From the NCBI GenBank assembly GCA_964412105.1, contig CAYPNM010000023.1, positions 1 through 51,317 of the forward strand: 51,317 nucleotides of DNA, written 5' to 3'. The DNA is from JAKAGZ01 sp964412105 (GTDB lineage: Bacteria; Bacteroidota; Ignavibacteria; Ignavibacteriales; Ignavibacteriaceae). The translations under genes were made by a program, and so were the position numbers. The notes under the pieces were generated by a model. The model saw nothing but the letters and a program-made list of their open reading frames with translations. It did not search any database and had not been told where the DNA came from. Positions 1 through 9,302 of the stretch are shown one piece after another (positions within the stretch are counted from its first letter, which is position 1; each line of letters starts with the position of its first letter).

Positions 1-24
1 CTCTGAAAACGTTCTGAAAACGTT
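1..24 (-). repeat. 11-bp tandem repeat, two units at left window edge
   Basis: Two perfect copies of ctgaaaacgtt lie at 3-13 and 14-24, and the two bases before them continue the pattern off the window edge. Read on the minus strand the unit is aacgttttcag, identical to one unit of the array at 51206-51304. The reverse complement of bases 1-24 matches 51250-51273 at 23 of 24 positions. The array is cut by the window end, so its full length is unknown. Confidence 0.85.
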
Positions 25-573
25 CCAAATGGCATCCAGTTATACCTAAAGCGCTCTTAACTTATATTTTGGCAAATAAACGCCATCTTGGATCACAAAA
101 TTGACCAATAAAGTTTTCGGGACAAAAAAAGACTAATAAAAATTAAACCCTGAACTCCATTCGAATTTCCTGCATCTCACTATATCCATTTATTGATAAG
201 ACAAACGCGTTGGCGGTATTGGTAACCGGGTACATAAAAATTAATGCAAACAAAACCGATGCTCTTCCTTTTTATCACTGGGAACTTCGTATATAATTCA
301 GTCGGTCAGCATTTCGGCCATTGGTAAGTTCAATAAAAAGAATTCCAACAAAGATTATAAAGTTCCTACCTTTCGATTTTTTAATTAATTAAGTCCATAG
401 TGGTAGGGAATGTTTAGATTAGAATAGATATGGCAATTAATTTAACTTTGTAGTAAGTTATTCGCAATCAAAAAACATTTTTTTGATCCAATTTCATTTT
501 TCTTACAAATATGACCTTCAAAACTGTCCCATCCGATCTAATTCGATTAATAATTTTTTATCATCAATAATGG
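25..573. other. Non-coding stretch, left end
   Basis: About 550 bases with no reading frame longer than a few dozen codons on either strand and no tRNA- or rRNA-like structure that I can see. The stretch is AT-rich and stop-dense. It presumably carries the promoter of the permease at 580, but no convincing -35/-10 pair or strong ribosome binding site stands out. I see nothing else in it. Confidence 0.6.
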
Positions 574-579
574 TTGATC

Positions 580-2175
580 ATGGCTGATACAAATTTTAAA
601 TATCGTTGGTTTGTTAAAGAAGACCTGAATGGCTTTTTCGGTTTAATGTTCGATAACATCACTGTGTTATCATTCCTTGCAGGCATTTTGATTTTTGCTT
701 TTGGTTTTCCTGCGGGAATTGTTTACGGCAGAATGTTTCCCGGAACTGCACTGGGCGTTTTATTCGGCGACCTTGTTTATACATATATGGCATTCAGGCT
801 TGCTAAGAAAAAGCAGTCTTCAGAAATTACTGCCATGCCCCTTGGTCTCGATACGCCTTCCACAATCGGCATTGCTTTAACGGTTCTTGGTCCTGCCTTT
901 ATATATTTAAAAAACCAGGGAATGAATCCGGCCGACGCCGCAATGATGACATGGTATATCGGTATGGCTACAATGATTTTAATGGGAATAATAAAATTTG
1001 TCTTTTCGTTTATCGGCAACTGGATTCAAAGGATTGTGCCGCAGGCAGGTTTGCTCGGCAGTCTTGCAGGAATAGGCCTGGCTTTGATCGGATTTGTTCC
1101 TCTTGTGGATATTTTCGGGCTTCCGGTTGTAGGCATAATATCTCTCGGATTAATTCTTTACACTCTCGTTGCAAAAATTGATTTACCTAAAAAAATTCCA
1201 GGCGTCTTTGCCGCTGTCCTGATCGGCACGGTTATTTATTATCTAGTTGCACCAACCGGATTACTCGGTACTACTTTTCAGGCTCCCCAAATGCATTTGG
1301 ATTTTGCGATACCGATGCCGACACTCGGATTTCTTAAAGGATTTACGCAAGCGTTAAAATATCTGCCGATCGCGTTTCCTTTTGCTATCCTCACAGTTGT
1401 CGGCGGAATAAATGTTACTGAAAGCGCCAGAGTAGCAGGCGATGATTATAATACAAAAAACATCCTGATGACCGAAGCTTTTGCTACCTTAATTGCCGGA
1501 TTGTTCGGCGGCGTTGCACAATCAACTCCTTACATTGGTCACCCGGCTTACAAAAATATGGGGAGTCGATCAGGTTATACTCTTTTAACAGGCTTGTTCA
1601 TTGGGCTTGGCGGTGTGTTCGGATATATTTCTTTTATAGTTGAATTAATACCAAGGGCTGTTTTGGCGCCAATATTAATCTTTGTCGCTCTTGATATAAT
1701 GTCACAGGCGTTTGAGGCATGTCCGAAAAGACATTATCCGGCGGTTGCTTTCTCATTTTTCCCTATTGTGGCCAGACTGCTTCAAATTAAATTGAGTGAC
1801 ACAACCTATGTTTCCGCTGCTCATTTTACTGAACTCTTAAATAAGACGGGAAGAACTCTGCCTGAACTTCTGGTAATTGTAGCGCTCGGAAATGGATTTA
1901 TTCTTACGGCGATGCTCTGGGGAGCTTTTATCGCAATTCTAATAGATAAAAAGCTTAAACTCGCTTCGGCTTATCTTATTTTAATTGCGGTGTTCACATT
2001 CTTTGGAATTATTCATTCTGCAATCCCTGATGGGAACATGTATTTGCCCTGGAATTTGTCCGATACGTTGAGATTAATTCCATATCAGTTCACTGCTGCG
2101 TATGTGATTCTTGCGGCTGTAACATTCTCGCTTTCGTTTATAAAAAAAGATAAAGGTGAATTAACGACAGCGTAA
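580..2175 (+). CDS. NCS2-like membrane permease
   Basis: A polytopic inner-membrane protein of 531 residues with about a dozen hydrophobic segments, resembling the nucleobase/ascorbate (NCS2, xanthine/uracil) permease fold. The segment AMPLGLDTPS near residues 85-95 sits where NCS2 proteins have their first half-helix substrate motif. A glycine-rich stretch near residue 310 (GGVAQSTPYIGHPAYKNMG) resembles the family's second signature. Substrate cannot be read from the sequence; purine, pyrimidine or another anion are all possible. I chose ATG at 580, giving MADTNFKYRW; an in-frame TTG at 574 would add two residues. Neither has a strong ribosome binding site. The gene stands alone, with non-coding DNA upstream and 104 bases before the next gene. 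Family placement is moderately sure, specificity unknown. Confidence 0.65.
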   Translation: MADTNFKYRWFVKEDLNGFFGLMFDNITVLSFLAGILIFAFGFPAGIVYGRMFPGTALGVLFGDLVYTYMAFRLAKKKQSSEITAMPLGLDTPSTIGIALTVLGPAFIYLKNQGMNPADAAMMTWYIGMATMILMGIIKFVFSFIGNWIQRIVPQAGLLGSLAGIGLALIGFVPLVDIFGLPVVGIISLGLILYTLVAKIDLPKKIPGVFAAVLIGTVIYYLVAPTGLLGTTFQAPQMHLDFAIPMPTLGFLKGFTQALKYLPIAFPFAILTVVGGINVTESARVAGDDYNTKNILMTEAFATLIAGLFGGVAQSTPYIGHPAYKNMGSRSGYTLLTGLFIGLGGVFGYISFIVELIPRAVLAPILIFVALDIMSQAFEACPKRHYPAVAFSFFPIVARLLQIKLSDTTYVSAAHFTELLNKTGRTLPELLVIVALGNGFILTAMLWGAFIAILIDKKLKLASAYLILIAVFTFFGIIHSAIPDGNMYLPWNLSDTLRLIPYQFTAAYVILAAVTFSLSFIKKDKGELTTA

Positions 2176-2279
2176 ATAAAATGCTAATATAGGTCGCCGG
2201 CTCAGGACTCGGTTTAAGTATATGATACAATAGATTCTAACTTAGATTTTAGATTTTACTAAGTAAGGGTAGGATTAAT

Positions 2280-3572
2280 TTGAAGAAAACTCAAATTCCA
2301 GCTGAAGAAATTAGCAGCATCTTTCGAAGAGCTCTAAAATCCGGAAAGATAAATCAAACTGAAGACACTTCGGCAATTTTTTATAATTTATCTTTCCTCA
2401 AGGAAAGGATTGATGAATTAAAGAAAGTATTTCCCCAAAACTCTCTGCACGCAATTGCTGTCAAAGCTAATCCTCTTTTAGCTAACCTGAAATTCATTAA
2501 TAAACTTAATGTTGGTGCTGAAGCGGCATCTCTGCCGGAAGTCTATTTGGCTTTGAAAGCAGGATTTAAAAACGATAAGATAATTTTTGATTCACCAGCG
2601 AAAACTAAAGAAGAATTAGTTTTTGCTTTGAAGAACGATATTAATATAAATGCGGATTCGCTGGAAGAGCTGAAATTAATAAAGAAATTATTATTAAGGC
2701 TTAAAACAAAAAGCAGGATTGGCGTCAGGATAAATCCTCAGGTAGGCATTGGCAATATTCCTGAAACCAGCGTAGCAGGGGAGTATTCAAAATTCGGGGT
2801 TCCAATAAAAGAAAAGAAAAAAGAACTGCAAAAATTTATCTTTGAAAATGATTGGCTGCGGGGTGTTCATCTGCACATTGGCTCACAGGGAATTAGCCTG
2901 CAAATGTTGTTAAGGGGTAATAAGACAGTTTACGATTTTGTTGTTGATACAAACAAAATATTGATCAAAAAGTCAAAAAAGCCAATTGATAGGTTTGATA
3001 TAGGCGGGGGGCTTCCTGTTTCTTATCATTCAAATCGAAAATCAATTTCCCTTAAAGAATATTATTCAGGACTAAAGAAAAGTTGTCCTGAATTATTCAC
3101 AAACAAGTTTAAACTTATAACAGAATTTGGGAGATATATCTATGCTAACTCAGCATGGGCTGTGAGCAGGATTGAATATGTTAAAAACAGCCGGACGAAA
3201 AATACTGCCGTAATCCATCTGGGCGCCGATATGTTTTTGCGTAAGGCATATATGCCGGGTAAATGGCACCATGATATATTTGCACTGGATAAAAACGGAA
3301 TAATTAAAAAAAGTGGAAAAAGGATTAAATATGTAATTGCCGGACCGCTGTGCTTCTCCGGCGATGTAATAGAAAAAGATATTTCATTGCCGGAGCTTCG
3401 GGCTGGTGATTTTATTGTGATTAAAGATGTCGGGGCTTATACTATGAGTATGTGGTCAAGATATAACAGCAGGCAGTTATCCAAGGTGATCGGTTATCAT
3501 TCAAATGGGAAAAGTTTTTCAATTCTTAAAGAAAGGGAAAATCTAAATAAAGTAATAGACTTCTGGAGTTGA
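2280..3572 (+). CDS. Fold-III PLP-dependent decarboxylase, LysA paralog
   Basis: A 430-residue enzyme of the diaminopimelate/ornithine decarboxylase fold-III family, with an alanine-racemase-like barrel and a beta domain. The PLP lysine is K62 in AVKANP. The phosphate and cofactor motifs are HIGSQG near 198, DIGGG near 240 and EFGRY near 282. The catalytic cysteine of the partner-subunit motif is C358, but the motif reads CFSGD instead of the LysA form CESGD. That change lies in the substrate pocket, so the substrate may not be meso-diaminopimelate. A better LysA lies at 6847. The frame opens at TTG 2280, preceded by a purine-rich GGGTAGG; no early in-frame ATG exists. The gene ends 21 bases from the convergent lipoprotein gene. 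Family is confident; substrate is unknown. Confidence 0.8.
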   Translation: MKKTQIPAEEISSIFRRALKSGKINQTEDTSAIFYNLSFLKERIDELKKVFPQNSLHAIAVKANPLLANLKFINKLNVGAEAASLPEVYLALKAGFKNDKIIFDSPAKTKEELVFALKNDININADSLEELKLIKKLLLRLKTKSRIGVRINPQVGIGNIPETSVAGEYSKFGVPIKEKKKELQKFIFENDWLRGVHLHIGSQGISLQMLLRGNKTVYDFVVDTNKILIKKSKKPIDRFDIGGGLPVSYHSNRKSISLKEYYSGLKKSCPELFTNKFKLITEFGRYIYANSAWAVSRIEYVKNSRTKNTAVIHLGADMFLRKAYMPGKWHHDIFALDKNGIIKKSGKRIKYVIAGPLCFSGDVIEKDISLPELRAGDFIVIKDVGAYTMSMWSRYNSRQLSKVIGYHSNGKSFSILKERENLNKVIDFWS

Positions 3573-3593
3573 AATATTCTCCCTGATTTTTTT

Positions 3594-4409
3594 CTACTGT
3601 ACCTTAACAAAATCTCCCTTAGCCACTCCTATAAACATCCCGATTGCATTATTCCCAGTAACATTCCAGATTACCTTATCTCCCCCCTGTGAAAAAACGT
3701 CAGAGACAGGCTGATTGTTATTTCGCGTTCTGAAAAATTTCAGGTAAGCCGTATCGTACGCATATACTCTAACATACCAAAGATTGCTGTAATTGCCTGT
3801 TCTGTATTGAGCCGGTAGAGCTAATGTATTTACTGTAATCGGCTGCATATTATATACATCAGAGTTTTGAATAATTTCCTTAAAATCGGGTGCGCTGTCT
3901 ATAACTTGATTTACGCTGCTGTTGTAAATTTCCCATGCTGCGCCATAAACCGTGTTAGTTTCAGGTTGAACACTTGCCTGAAAGAGAGAATCATTAACAA
4001 ATTGTGCCGAAACCACTATGGGCTTTTGGGGAATTCTGGTAAAGCTGTAGATTGCCGCGTCGCCTATATCCGCAAAAAACTCATAAGTATATCCTGATTG
4101 AATACGGATTCTGTCACTGGCCAAATATATTCCGTTCCCTGCATGATGCAACGGAATTATTTGAACACCGTTAACTCTTAAATATGCAGTTACATTTGAT
4201 GTTATGGCCGCGCTTGCGCTGTCATATTGCTGATTCAGTGGTTGTGTCCTTGTTAATTTAACACCGGCAAAATCTTCTCCGGCAACCAATTCTGCCCTGA
4301 CTACTATGTATTGTTTATAATTTAAATCAGGGTTAACTACTGAAACATTTTCACAGCCAATAAACGAGATTAGAATTGAAATAAATATTAGGTAAAGTAC
4401 ATTCTTCAT
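3594..4409 (-). CDS. DUF4249-type outer-membrane lipoprotein
   Basis: A 271-residue protein with a lipoprotein signal peptide: a charged start, a hydrophobic core and the lipobox LISFIGC with the lipidated cysteine at residue 19. The mature part is beta-rich, with the pattern VVRAELVAGEDFAGVKLTRT near the start that is typical of the Bacteroidota DUF4249 family. Members are usually encoded next to a TonB-dependent receptor and are thought to be its surface or periplasmic partner. Here the gene follows such a receptor by only 10 bases on the same strand, so the two are almost certainly co-transcribed. The ligand imported by the pair cannot be told from sequence. Biochemical function is undefined for the family. 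Confidence 0.75.
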   Translation of the reverse strand: MKNVLYLIFISILISFIGCENVSVVNPDLNYKQYIVVRAELVAGEDFAGVKLTRTQPLNQQYDSASAAITSNVTAYLRVNGVQIIPLHHAGNGIYLASDRIRIQSGYTYEFFADIGDAAIYSFTRIPQKPIVVSAQFVNDSLFQASVQPETNTVYGAAWEIYNSSVNQVIDSAPDFKEIIQNSDVYNMQPITVNTLALPAQYRTGNYSNLWYVRVYAYDTAYLKFFRTRNNNQPVSDVFSQGGDKVIWNVTGNNAIGMFIGVAKGDFVKVQ

Positions 4410-4419
4410 AATTAAAAAA

Positions 4420-6747
4420 TTACCATTTCATATTTATGCCGACCATTGGTATAAATGGGAATAACGATATTTGATTAATCTTCGGGATCGGCAATGATGT
4501 TGTAGTAGCAGTTGTGTTATATGTTGTATAATAAGCAAAAGGATTATGACGATTATATACATTATAAAGACTTAAAAACGTTTCAAAATTAAACTTGTCC
4601 CAATTGAATTTATATGACACACTAAGGTCAAGTTTACTGTACGCCGGTAAACGGTAACTATTTCTATCGCTATAGTTAAATTGCAGGCTTTGCTGTTCAG
4701 ATGGACCAATGGACTCAAATGCGTACTGTCCGGTTGGTAAACTATATCCCTGCCCGGTAGCATAGCTCCAGGTCATTCCTAAATTCCAGTGATCATTAAT
4801 TGTATATGCTACAACAATGGAGAAATCATGCCTTCTGTCATATTTGGGGTAATAAACTTTTCCTGAGTTTAAATAGTCAAATTTTCTCTTAGTCCAGGAT
4901 AATGTATAACCAATCCAGCCGGTTAAATTGCCGTATCTTTTATTTGCAAAAAATTCAACCCCGTATGCTTCGCCTTCCCCCTTTGTGAAAAGATCTGCGA
5001 CGGATTCATTAATCTTTATCGATGAGCCGCCTTCAAATTCATATAGGTTTTTCATGTTTCTATAATATCCTTCAATCGAAAAGATATACTGCTTATCTCC
5101 CGTATTATAGTCAAAGCCGGCTACATACTGCTTGGAATTGCTTGGATCAACTTTGTCATTTGAAGGGTACCATAAATCCGTAGGCAGTGCAATATTATTT
5201 CTGAGTACAAGATGTAAAAACTGGTGTGTAAATGCATATGCGGTATTAAAGGTTAAATTATCACTTAATAAAATTTGAAAGGATATATGGGGTTCTGGGC
5301 TAAAATATTTTTGATCCTTGAAATAATAAGCTCTTACACCTAGATTGGTTCGCAACCAGTTAAATATCTTGCCTTCATTCTCAACAAAAAAAGCTGTTTC
5401 ACTTGTCACAACATCTGGATTATCACTTATTGTACTCTGTAATAATGGATCATAAAAATCACTATACAGTAATGAATAGGAATGGAATAGAAGACTAAAT
5501 CCCATTTTTAAAACCTGATTGTTTAACCAGTGTTTTTCTGCAGAAGATCTAACATCGAGATCTCTGAGTTTAGAGTAGGAATAATAATTATTTTCTATAG
5601 AATTTGGTGAATTATCCAGAAGAATAGAATTAAATTCATACGAAACATAACTAAGAGATGTTGTTATGAACAAAGAGTTTGAATTAATATGTAACCAGGT
5701 GAAATTGAACAAAGTATTTTTCCACTGAATATCATAACTTGATGTATTTTCAGAGGGGCTTGTTAAATTATCATTGCTGTAAAGTCCGCTTAATGTTATA
5801 ACATTTGAGGGGGAAGGAGTAATTGTAATTTTCCCATTCAAATCATAATAATTATACCTTGGCGAATTATTATTTTTGAGAATATTATCCTGAATAAAAT
5901 CATAATACATCTTTCGTCCTGATATCAGGTAAGTTGAGTTTTCCCCCAGCGGGCCCTCAAACATCATATTTGAATTAATTAGCCCGAGTCCGATTATTCC
6001 TTTTTGTTTTTCCTTTGTACCGGAACGAAGTTTAATATCAAGAACACCTGAAAGCCTGCCTCCGTATTCAGCGGGATATGCACCTTTGATTAATTTTATG
6101 CTTTGAATTGCATTGGAATTAAATGAAGTAGTAAAGTTTCCCATGTGTGTGGGATTATATACTATGGCGCCATCTACTAATGTTAAATTCTGATCCGGAG
6201 AGCCGCCGCGAATGTACAATCCATTTGAAATATCACTCTCCACTTTTATGCCAGGGAGTAGTTCCAGGGCTTTAAAAAGGTCTGCTTCACCGCTTAATGT
6301 AGGCAACTTTGTTAAAATATCAGGATTAACTTCTATAGTGCTTGTAATAGGTTTTGCTTCTCTCTTACCCTCAATCACAACTTCATTTAGCTGAATACTC
6401 TCACTGACAGCCTTAAAGTTAATCTGGACATTTTTATTGGCTGAGTTGACTTTAATTTTGTCTATTATAGGGACATAGCCTATATTTCTTACAATAATAT
6501 AATAATTACCAAGTGGTAATTTTGGAATCGCATAGAAACCATATGTGTTGGTTGTTGTTCCTTGGTAAGGAGGATTGTTAGTATCAATTGTGTCTTTATA
6601 AACAAGGATGTTTGTTCCGATTAAGGCTTCGCCGCTGGTGGAGTCCCGAACAAAACCTGAGATTGTTATTCCCTGGCCCTGTGAGAATAGATTAGGAGTA
6701 AGCAGAACTATGAAAAATAAAAGTAACTTGATTATTTTTGAAGTCAC
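4420..6747 (-). CDS. TonB-dependent outer-membrane receptor with carboxypeptidase-regulatory-like N-domain
   Basis: An outer-membrane active-transport receptor of about 775 residues. After a signal peptide (hydrophobic core then LFSQGQG) comes an immunoglobulin-like CarboxypepD_reg domain (ISGFVRDSTSGEALIGTNI). The plug follows, with LYIRGGSPDQNLTLVDGAIV near residue 180 and AEYGGRLSGVLDIKLRSGT. The rest is a long aromatic-rich beta barrel ending in an aromatic-containing final strand. The frame is open back to ATG 6801, but I prefer GTG 6747. That start gives a normal signal peptide (MTSKIIKLLLFF) and has a GGGG about seven bases upstream, while the extra 18 residues look like untranslated leader. 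The gene is divergent from lysA and followed by the DUF4249 lipoprotein. Substrate is unknown; it is not obviously a SusC-type receptor. Confidence 0.85.
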   Translation of the reverse strand: MTSKIIKLLLFFIVLLTPNLFSQGQGITISGFVRDSTSGEALIGTNILVYKDTIDTNNPPYQGTTTNTYGFYAIPKLPLGNYYIIVRNIGYVPIIDKIKVNSANKNVQINFKAVSESIQLNEVVIEGKREAKPITSTIEVNPDILTKLPTLSGEADLFKALELLPGIKVESDISNGLYIRGGSPDQNLTLVDGAIVYNPTHMGNFTTSFNSNAIQSIKLIKGAYPAEYGGRLSGVLDIKLRSGTKEKQKGIIGLGLINSNMMFEGPLGENSTYLISGRKMYYDFIQDNILKNNNSPRYNYYDLNGKITITPSPSNVITLSGLYSNDNLTSPSENTSSYDIQWKNTLFNFTWLHINSNSLFITTSLSYVSYEFNSILLDNSPNSIENNYYSYSKLRDLDVRSSAEKHWLNNQVLKMGFSLLFHSYSLLYSDFYDPLLQSTISDNPDVVTSETAFFVENEGKIFNWLRTNLGVRAYYFKDQKYFSPEPHISFQILLSDNLTFNTAYAFTHQFLHLVLRNNIALPTDLWYPSNDKVDPSNSKQYVAGFDYNTGDKQYIFSIEGYYRNMKNLYEFEGGSSIKINESVADLFTKGEGEAYGVEFFANKRYGNLTGWIGYTLSWTKRKFDYLNSGKVYYPKYDRRHDFSIVVAYTINDHWNLGMTWSYATGQGYSLPTGQYAFESIGPSEQQSLQFNYSDRNSYRLPAYSKLDLSVSYKFNWDKFNFETFLSLYNVYNRHNPFAYYTTYNTTATTTSLPIPKINQISLFPFIPMVGINMKW

Positions 6748-6846
6748 TGAAAGCCCCGTATATATGTTGTTGAATATATGCAAATGATTTTTGCATGTCA
6801 ACGGTTATGTTTCCTAAATTTATTTTTAATACCATTTTAGTAGTAT

Positions 6847-8127
6847 ATGAATATTTTTAACTCTGATGTGTTTAAGTATAAAGACAATAATCTGCACTGC
6901 GAGGAAACGCGTCTAGTAGATATTGCAGATCGAACAGGCACTCCGGTTTACGTTTATAGCAAGAAGTATTTTGTAGATAAATATTCAGAATTTGCCAGTG
7001 CTTTCAAAGAAATTAATTCTAAGATATTTTTTTCTGCCAAGTCTAACTTTAACTTAAATGTTATAAAAATATTTTCCCAATGCGGAAGCGGAATTGATAT
7101 TAATTCTTCTGGTGAACTTTTTCGCGCTCTTAAAGCAGGTGTAAATCCGCATAATATTATTCAGACAGGTGTTGGAAAGACAGAAGAAGAAATACTGGCA
7201 GGGATCAGGCATGGTGTTAAACTGATCAAGGCTGAATCGTTTGATGAAATACTTTTAATAGATAAAATAGCGGGTAGTATAAACAAAAAAGTGGAGACCG
7301 CTTTCCGGGTTAATCCGGATGTTGATTCAAAAACTCATCCTTATATATCAACCGGTTTACTGGAGAATAAATTCGGAATAGAATCATCTGATGCAGTTAA
7401 GTATTATCAGGAAGCATCACAGTTGAAGAATATAATTCTGACCGGCATAGATATGCATATAGGTTCACTTGTTTATTCCGCTGCTCCTTATGTGGAAGCT
7501 GTTGATAAACTTTCGGATATTTTTATGCAATTGAAGTCAAAAGGAATAAATCTTAAACATTTTGATATCGGCGGGGGGATGGGAATTAATTATAATGATG
7601 AAGAGCCTTTGGACATCAGGGAGTTTGCGGAATTGCTTATCCCAAAATTCAAAATGCTGAATTGCGAAATCTGGTTTGAACCCGGCAGATATTTAACGGC
7701 AAATGGCGGGGTGCTTGTTACTAAAGTTCTTTATCCTAAAAAGAGCGGAAATAAAAACTTTATTATAATTGATTCCGGAATGAATGATTTAATAAGACCA
7801 AGTATTTATGGAGCATATCATCATATTCAGCCGCTTGTTAAAATTGATTCGGATCAGGAAATAACGGCAGATATAGTTGGTCCGGTCTGTGAAAGCGGTG
7901 ATTTTATTGCTAAAGGAAGAAAAATAAATGCAGTCAGAGCAGGGGAATATTTGTCAATTATGTCTGCAGGCGCTTACGGAATGACGATGTCCTCAAATTA
8001 TAATGCAAGAAGAAGACCACCGGAAGTAATTGTTGATAAAGATAAATTTTATATAACACGGGGAAGGGAGAGTTTTGAGCATTTATTATTTGATGAAAAA
8101 ATAATAGATGACCTTCACATTAAATAG
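6847..8127 (+). CDS. lysA: Diaminopimelate decarboxylase
   Basis: Catalyses decarboxylation of meso-2,6-diaminopimelate to L-lysine, the last step of lysine synthesis, in the cytoplasm. The 426-residue length is normal. Every family landmark is present: the PLP lysine K65 in FFSAKSN, HIGS near 204, DIGGG near 240, EPGRY near 278, the catalytic C348 in CESGD, and the closing YGMTMSSNYNARRRPPE that is characteristic of LysA. It starts at ATG 6847 without a strong ribosome binding site, like many genes here. It is divergent from the TonB receptor and ends three bases before the convergent channel gene. The paralog at 2280 lacks the exact CESGD and NARRRP motifs, so this copy is the better lysA. 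Confidence 0.92.
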   Translation: MNIFNSDVFKYKDNNLHCEETRLVDIADRTGTPVYVYSKKYFVDKYSEFASAFKEINSKIFFSAKSNFNLNVIKIFSQCGSGIDINSSGELFRALKAGVNPHNIIQTGVGKTEEEILAGIRHGVKLIKAESFDEILLIDKIAGSINKKVETAFRVNPDVDSKTHPYISTGLLENKFGIESSDAVKYYQEASQLKNIILTGIDMHIGSLVYSAAPYVEAVDKLSDIFMQLKSKGINLKHFDIGGGMGINYNDEEPLDIREFAELLIPKFKMLNCEIWFEPGRYLTANGGVLVTKVLYPKKSGNKNFIIIDSGMNDLIRPSIYGAYHHIQPLVKIDSDQEITADIVGPVCESGDFIAKGRKINAVRAGEYLSIMSAGAYGMTMSSNYNARRRPPEVIVDKDKFYITRGRESFEHLLFDEKIIDDLHIK

Positions 8128-8130
8128 ATT

Positions 8131-9126
8131 TTAACTTTTGCACAATTTGCTTAGTTCAGCAAGGTTTACCTTTTCACCCAGAGCAATAAGCTTATCATTT
8201 TGTTCCAGCACAGTTGAAGACTTGGGATTGTAAATAAAGCCGCCCTTCAATTTGTTTATTGAGACGATTATAATATTTAAATCTTTTCTGATTGGTAACT
8301 CGGCCAGTGTTTTTCCTATCAAGCTTGATTTTTCACTTACTGCAAGCTCTTCCATGCTAAGATCGACATTTTTCTCGCGCGCTACTACATCAATAAACTC
8401 AATTACTCCCGGTCTCAAAAGAAGTTCAGCCATCCGGTTTCCCCCAATTTCGTATGGTTTGACCACCCTGTTCGCACCCGCCTTTTTCAATTTTGATTCT
8501 GTCTCTTCCTCCACAGCGCGCGCAACAACATAAAGGTTTGGATTTAGTACTTTGGCAGAAAGAGTGGTAAATACATTTTCTGCATCATTCGATAAAACCG
8601 CGACCAACCCTTTAGCCTTCGTTACTCCGGCCATTGTTAAAATTTCGTCACTTGTAGCATCTCCACTTATATATAGGAAATTCATTTCAATCAGCCGGTC
8701 AATTTTGCCGGGCTCATTTTCAATTACTATAAATTCAACTTTCGCTGATGATAATTCCTCGCAGATATATTTTCCCATTCTACCATAACCGCAAACAATG
8801 TAATGGTTTTTCAATTCTTCAAGTTTTTTGCTCATTCTTCTTCTCCTGATTATTTGATTTTCAATCAATAACTGAGCGGCTCTCCCACCGGTATAAGCAA
8901 TTGATCCAATTCCCATAACAAGCAAAATAATAGTAAATATTCTTCCTGAGTGAGTTAGTGGGTGGACTTCTTCAAATCCGGTTGTAGTGATTGTAATAAA
9001 TGTCATGTAAATTGAGTCAAGAAAACTCCAGTGCTCAATTAGCATAAATCCGATTGATCCTGTAACCAGCGTTATCAGCAAAAGAAATGCGCCTGCTTTT
9101 AGCTGTTTTAAGGTTCTATCTGCCAT
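8131..9126 (-). CDS. RCK-gated potassium channel
   Basis: A two-helix ion channel with cytoplasmic RCK regulatory domains, 331 residues. Helix one is at about residues 11-31, the pore loop at 38-53 and helix two at about 63-85. A basic linker (IIRRRRMSKK) follows, then an RCK_N (TrkA-N) Rossmann domain with the nucleotide motif GYGRMG at 113-118, and an RCK_C domain from about residue 250. The selectivity filter reads TTGFEE where most potassium channels have TVGYGD. The second filter glycine is therefore replaced by glutamate, a variant I believe occurs in some TrkA-N channels. Conductance and selectivity are inferred from fold only. It is a single gene, convergent with lysA. Confidence 0.8.
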   Translation of the reverse strand: MADRTLKQLKAGAFLLLITLVTGSIGFMLIEHWSFLDSIYMTFITITTTGFEEVHPLTHSGRIFTIILLVMGIGSIAYTGGRAAQLLIENQIIRRRRMSKKLEELKNHYIVCGYGRMGKYICEELSSAKVEFIVIENEPGKIDRLIEMNFLYISGDATSDEILTMAGVTKAKGLVAVLSNDAENVFTTLSAKVLNPNLYVVARAVEEETESKLKKAGANRVVKPYEIGGNRMAELLLRPGVIEFIDVVAREKNVDLSMEELAVSEKSSLIGKTLAELPIRKDLNIIIVSINKLKGGFIYNPKSSTVLEQNDKLIALGEKVNLAELSKLCKS

Positions 9127-9302
9127 ATTCTATAAATTGACTCAAAAAAAGGAATTCATTTATCTTTAAAATAAAAAACAATTATCAAAGTAGCTTATCC
9201 TGTCAATAAAAGTATGATTAAATTTGGCTTAATTTCATTTGCAATTTGTTTTACAATTTATTTTCAACATATTAGGCAATAAAAAAATAGCGGGGCTAAA
9301 AA

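Noticed and set aside
580..2175. Sulfate permease (SulP) identity for the first gene
   Set aside because: There is no C-terminal STAS domain and the glycine-rich motifs fit the NCS2 group better.
6748..6801. N-terminal extension of the TonB receptor to ATG 6801
   Set aside because: The extra 18 residues do not fit a signal peptide, while GTG 6747 has a ribosome binding site and gives a normal one.
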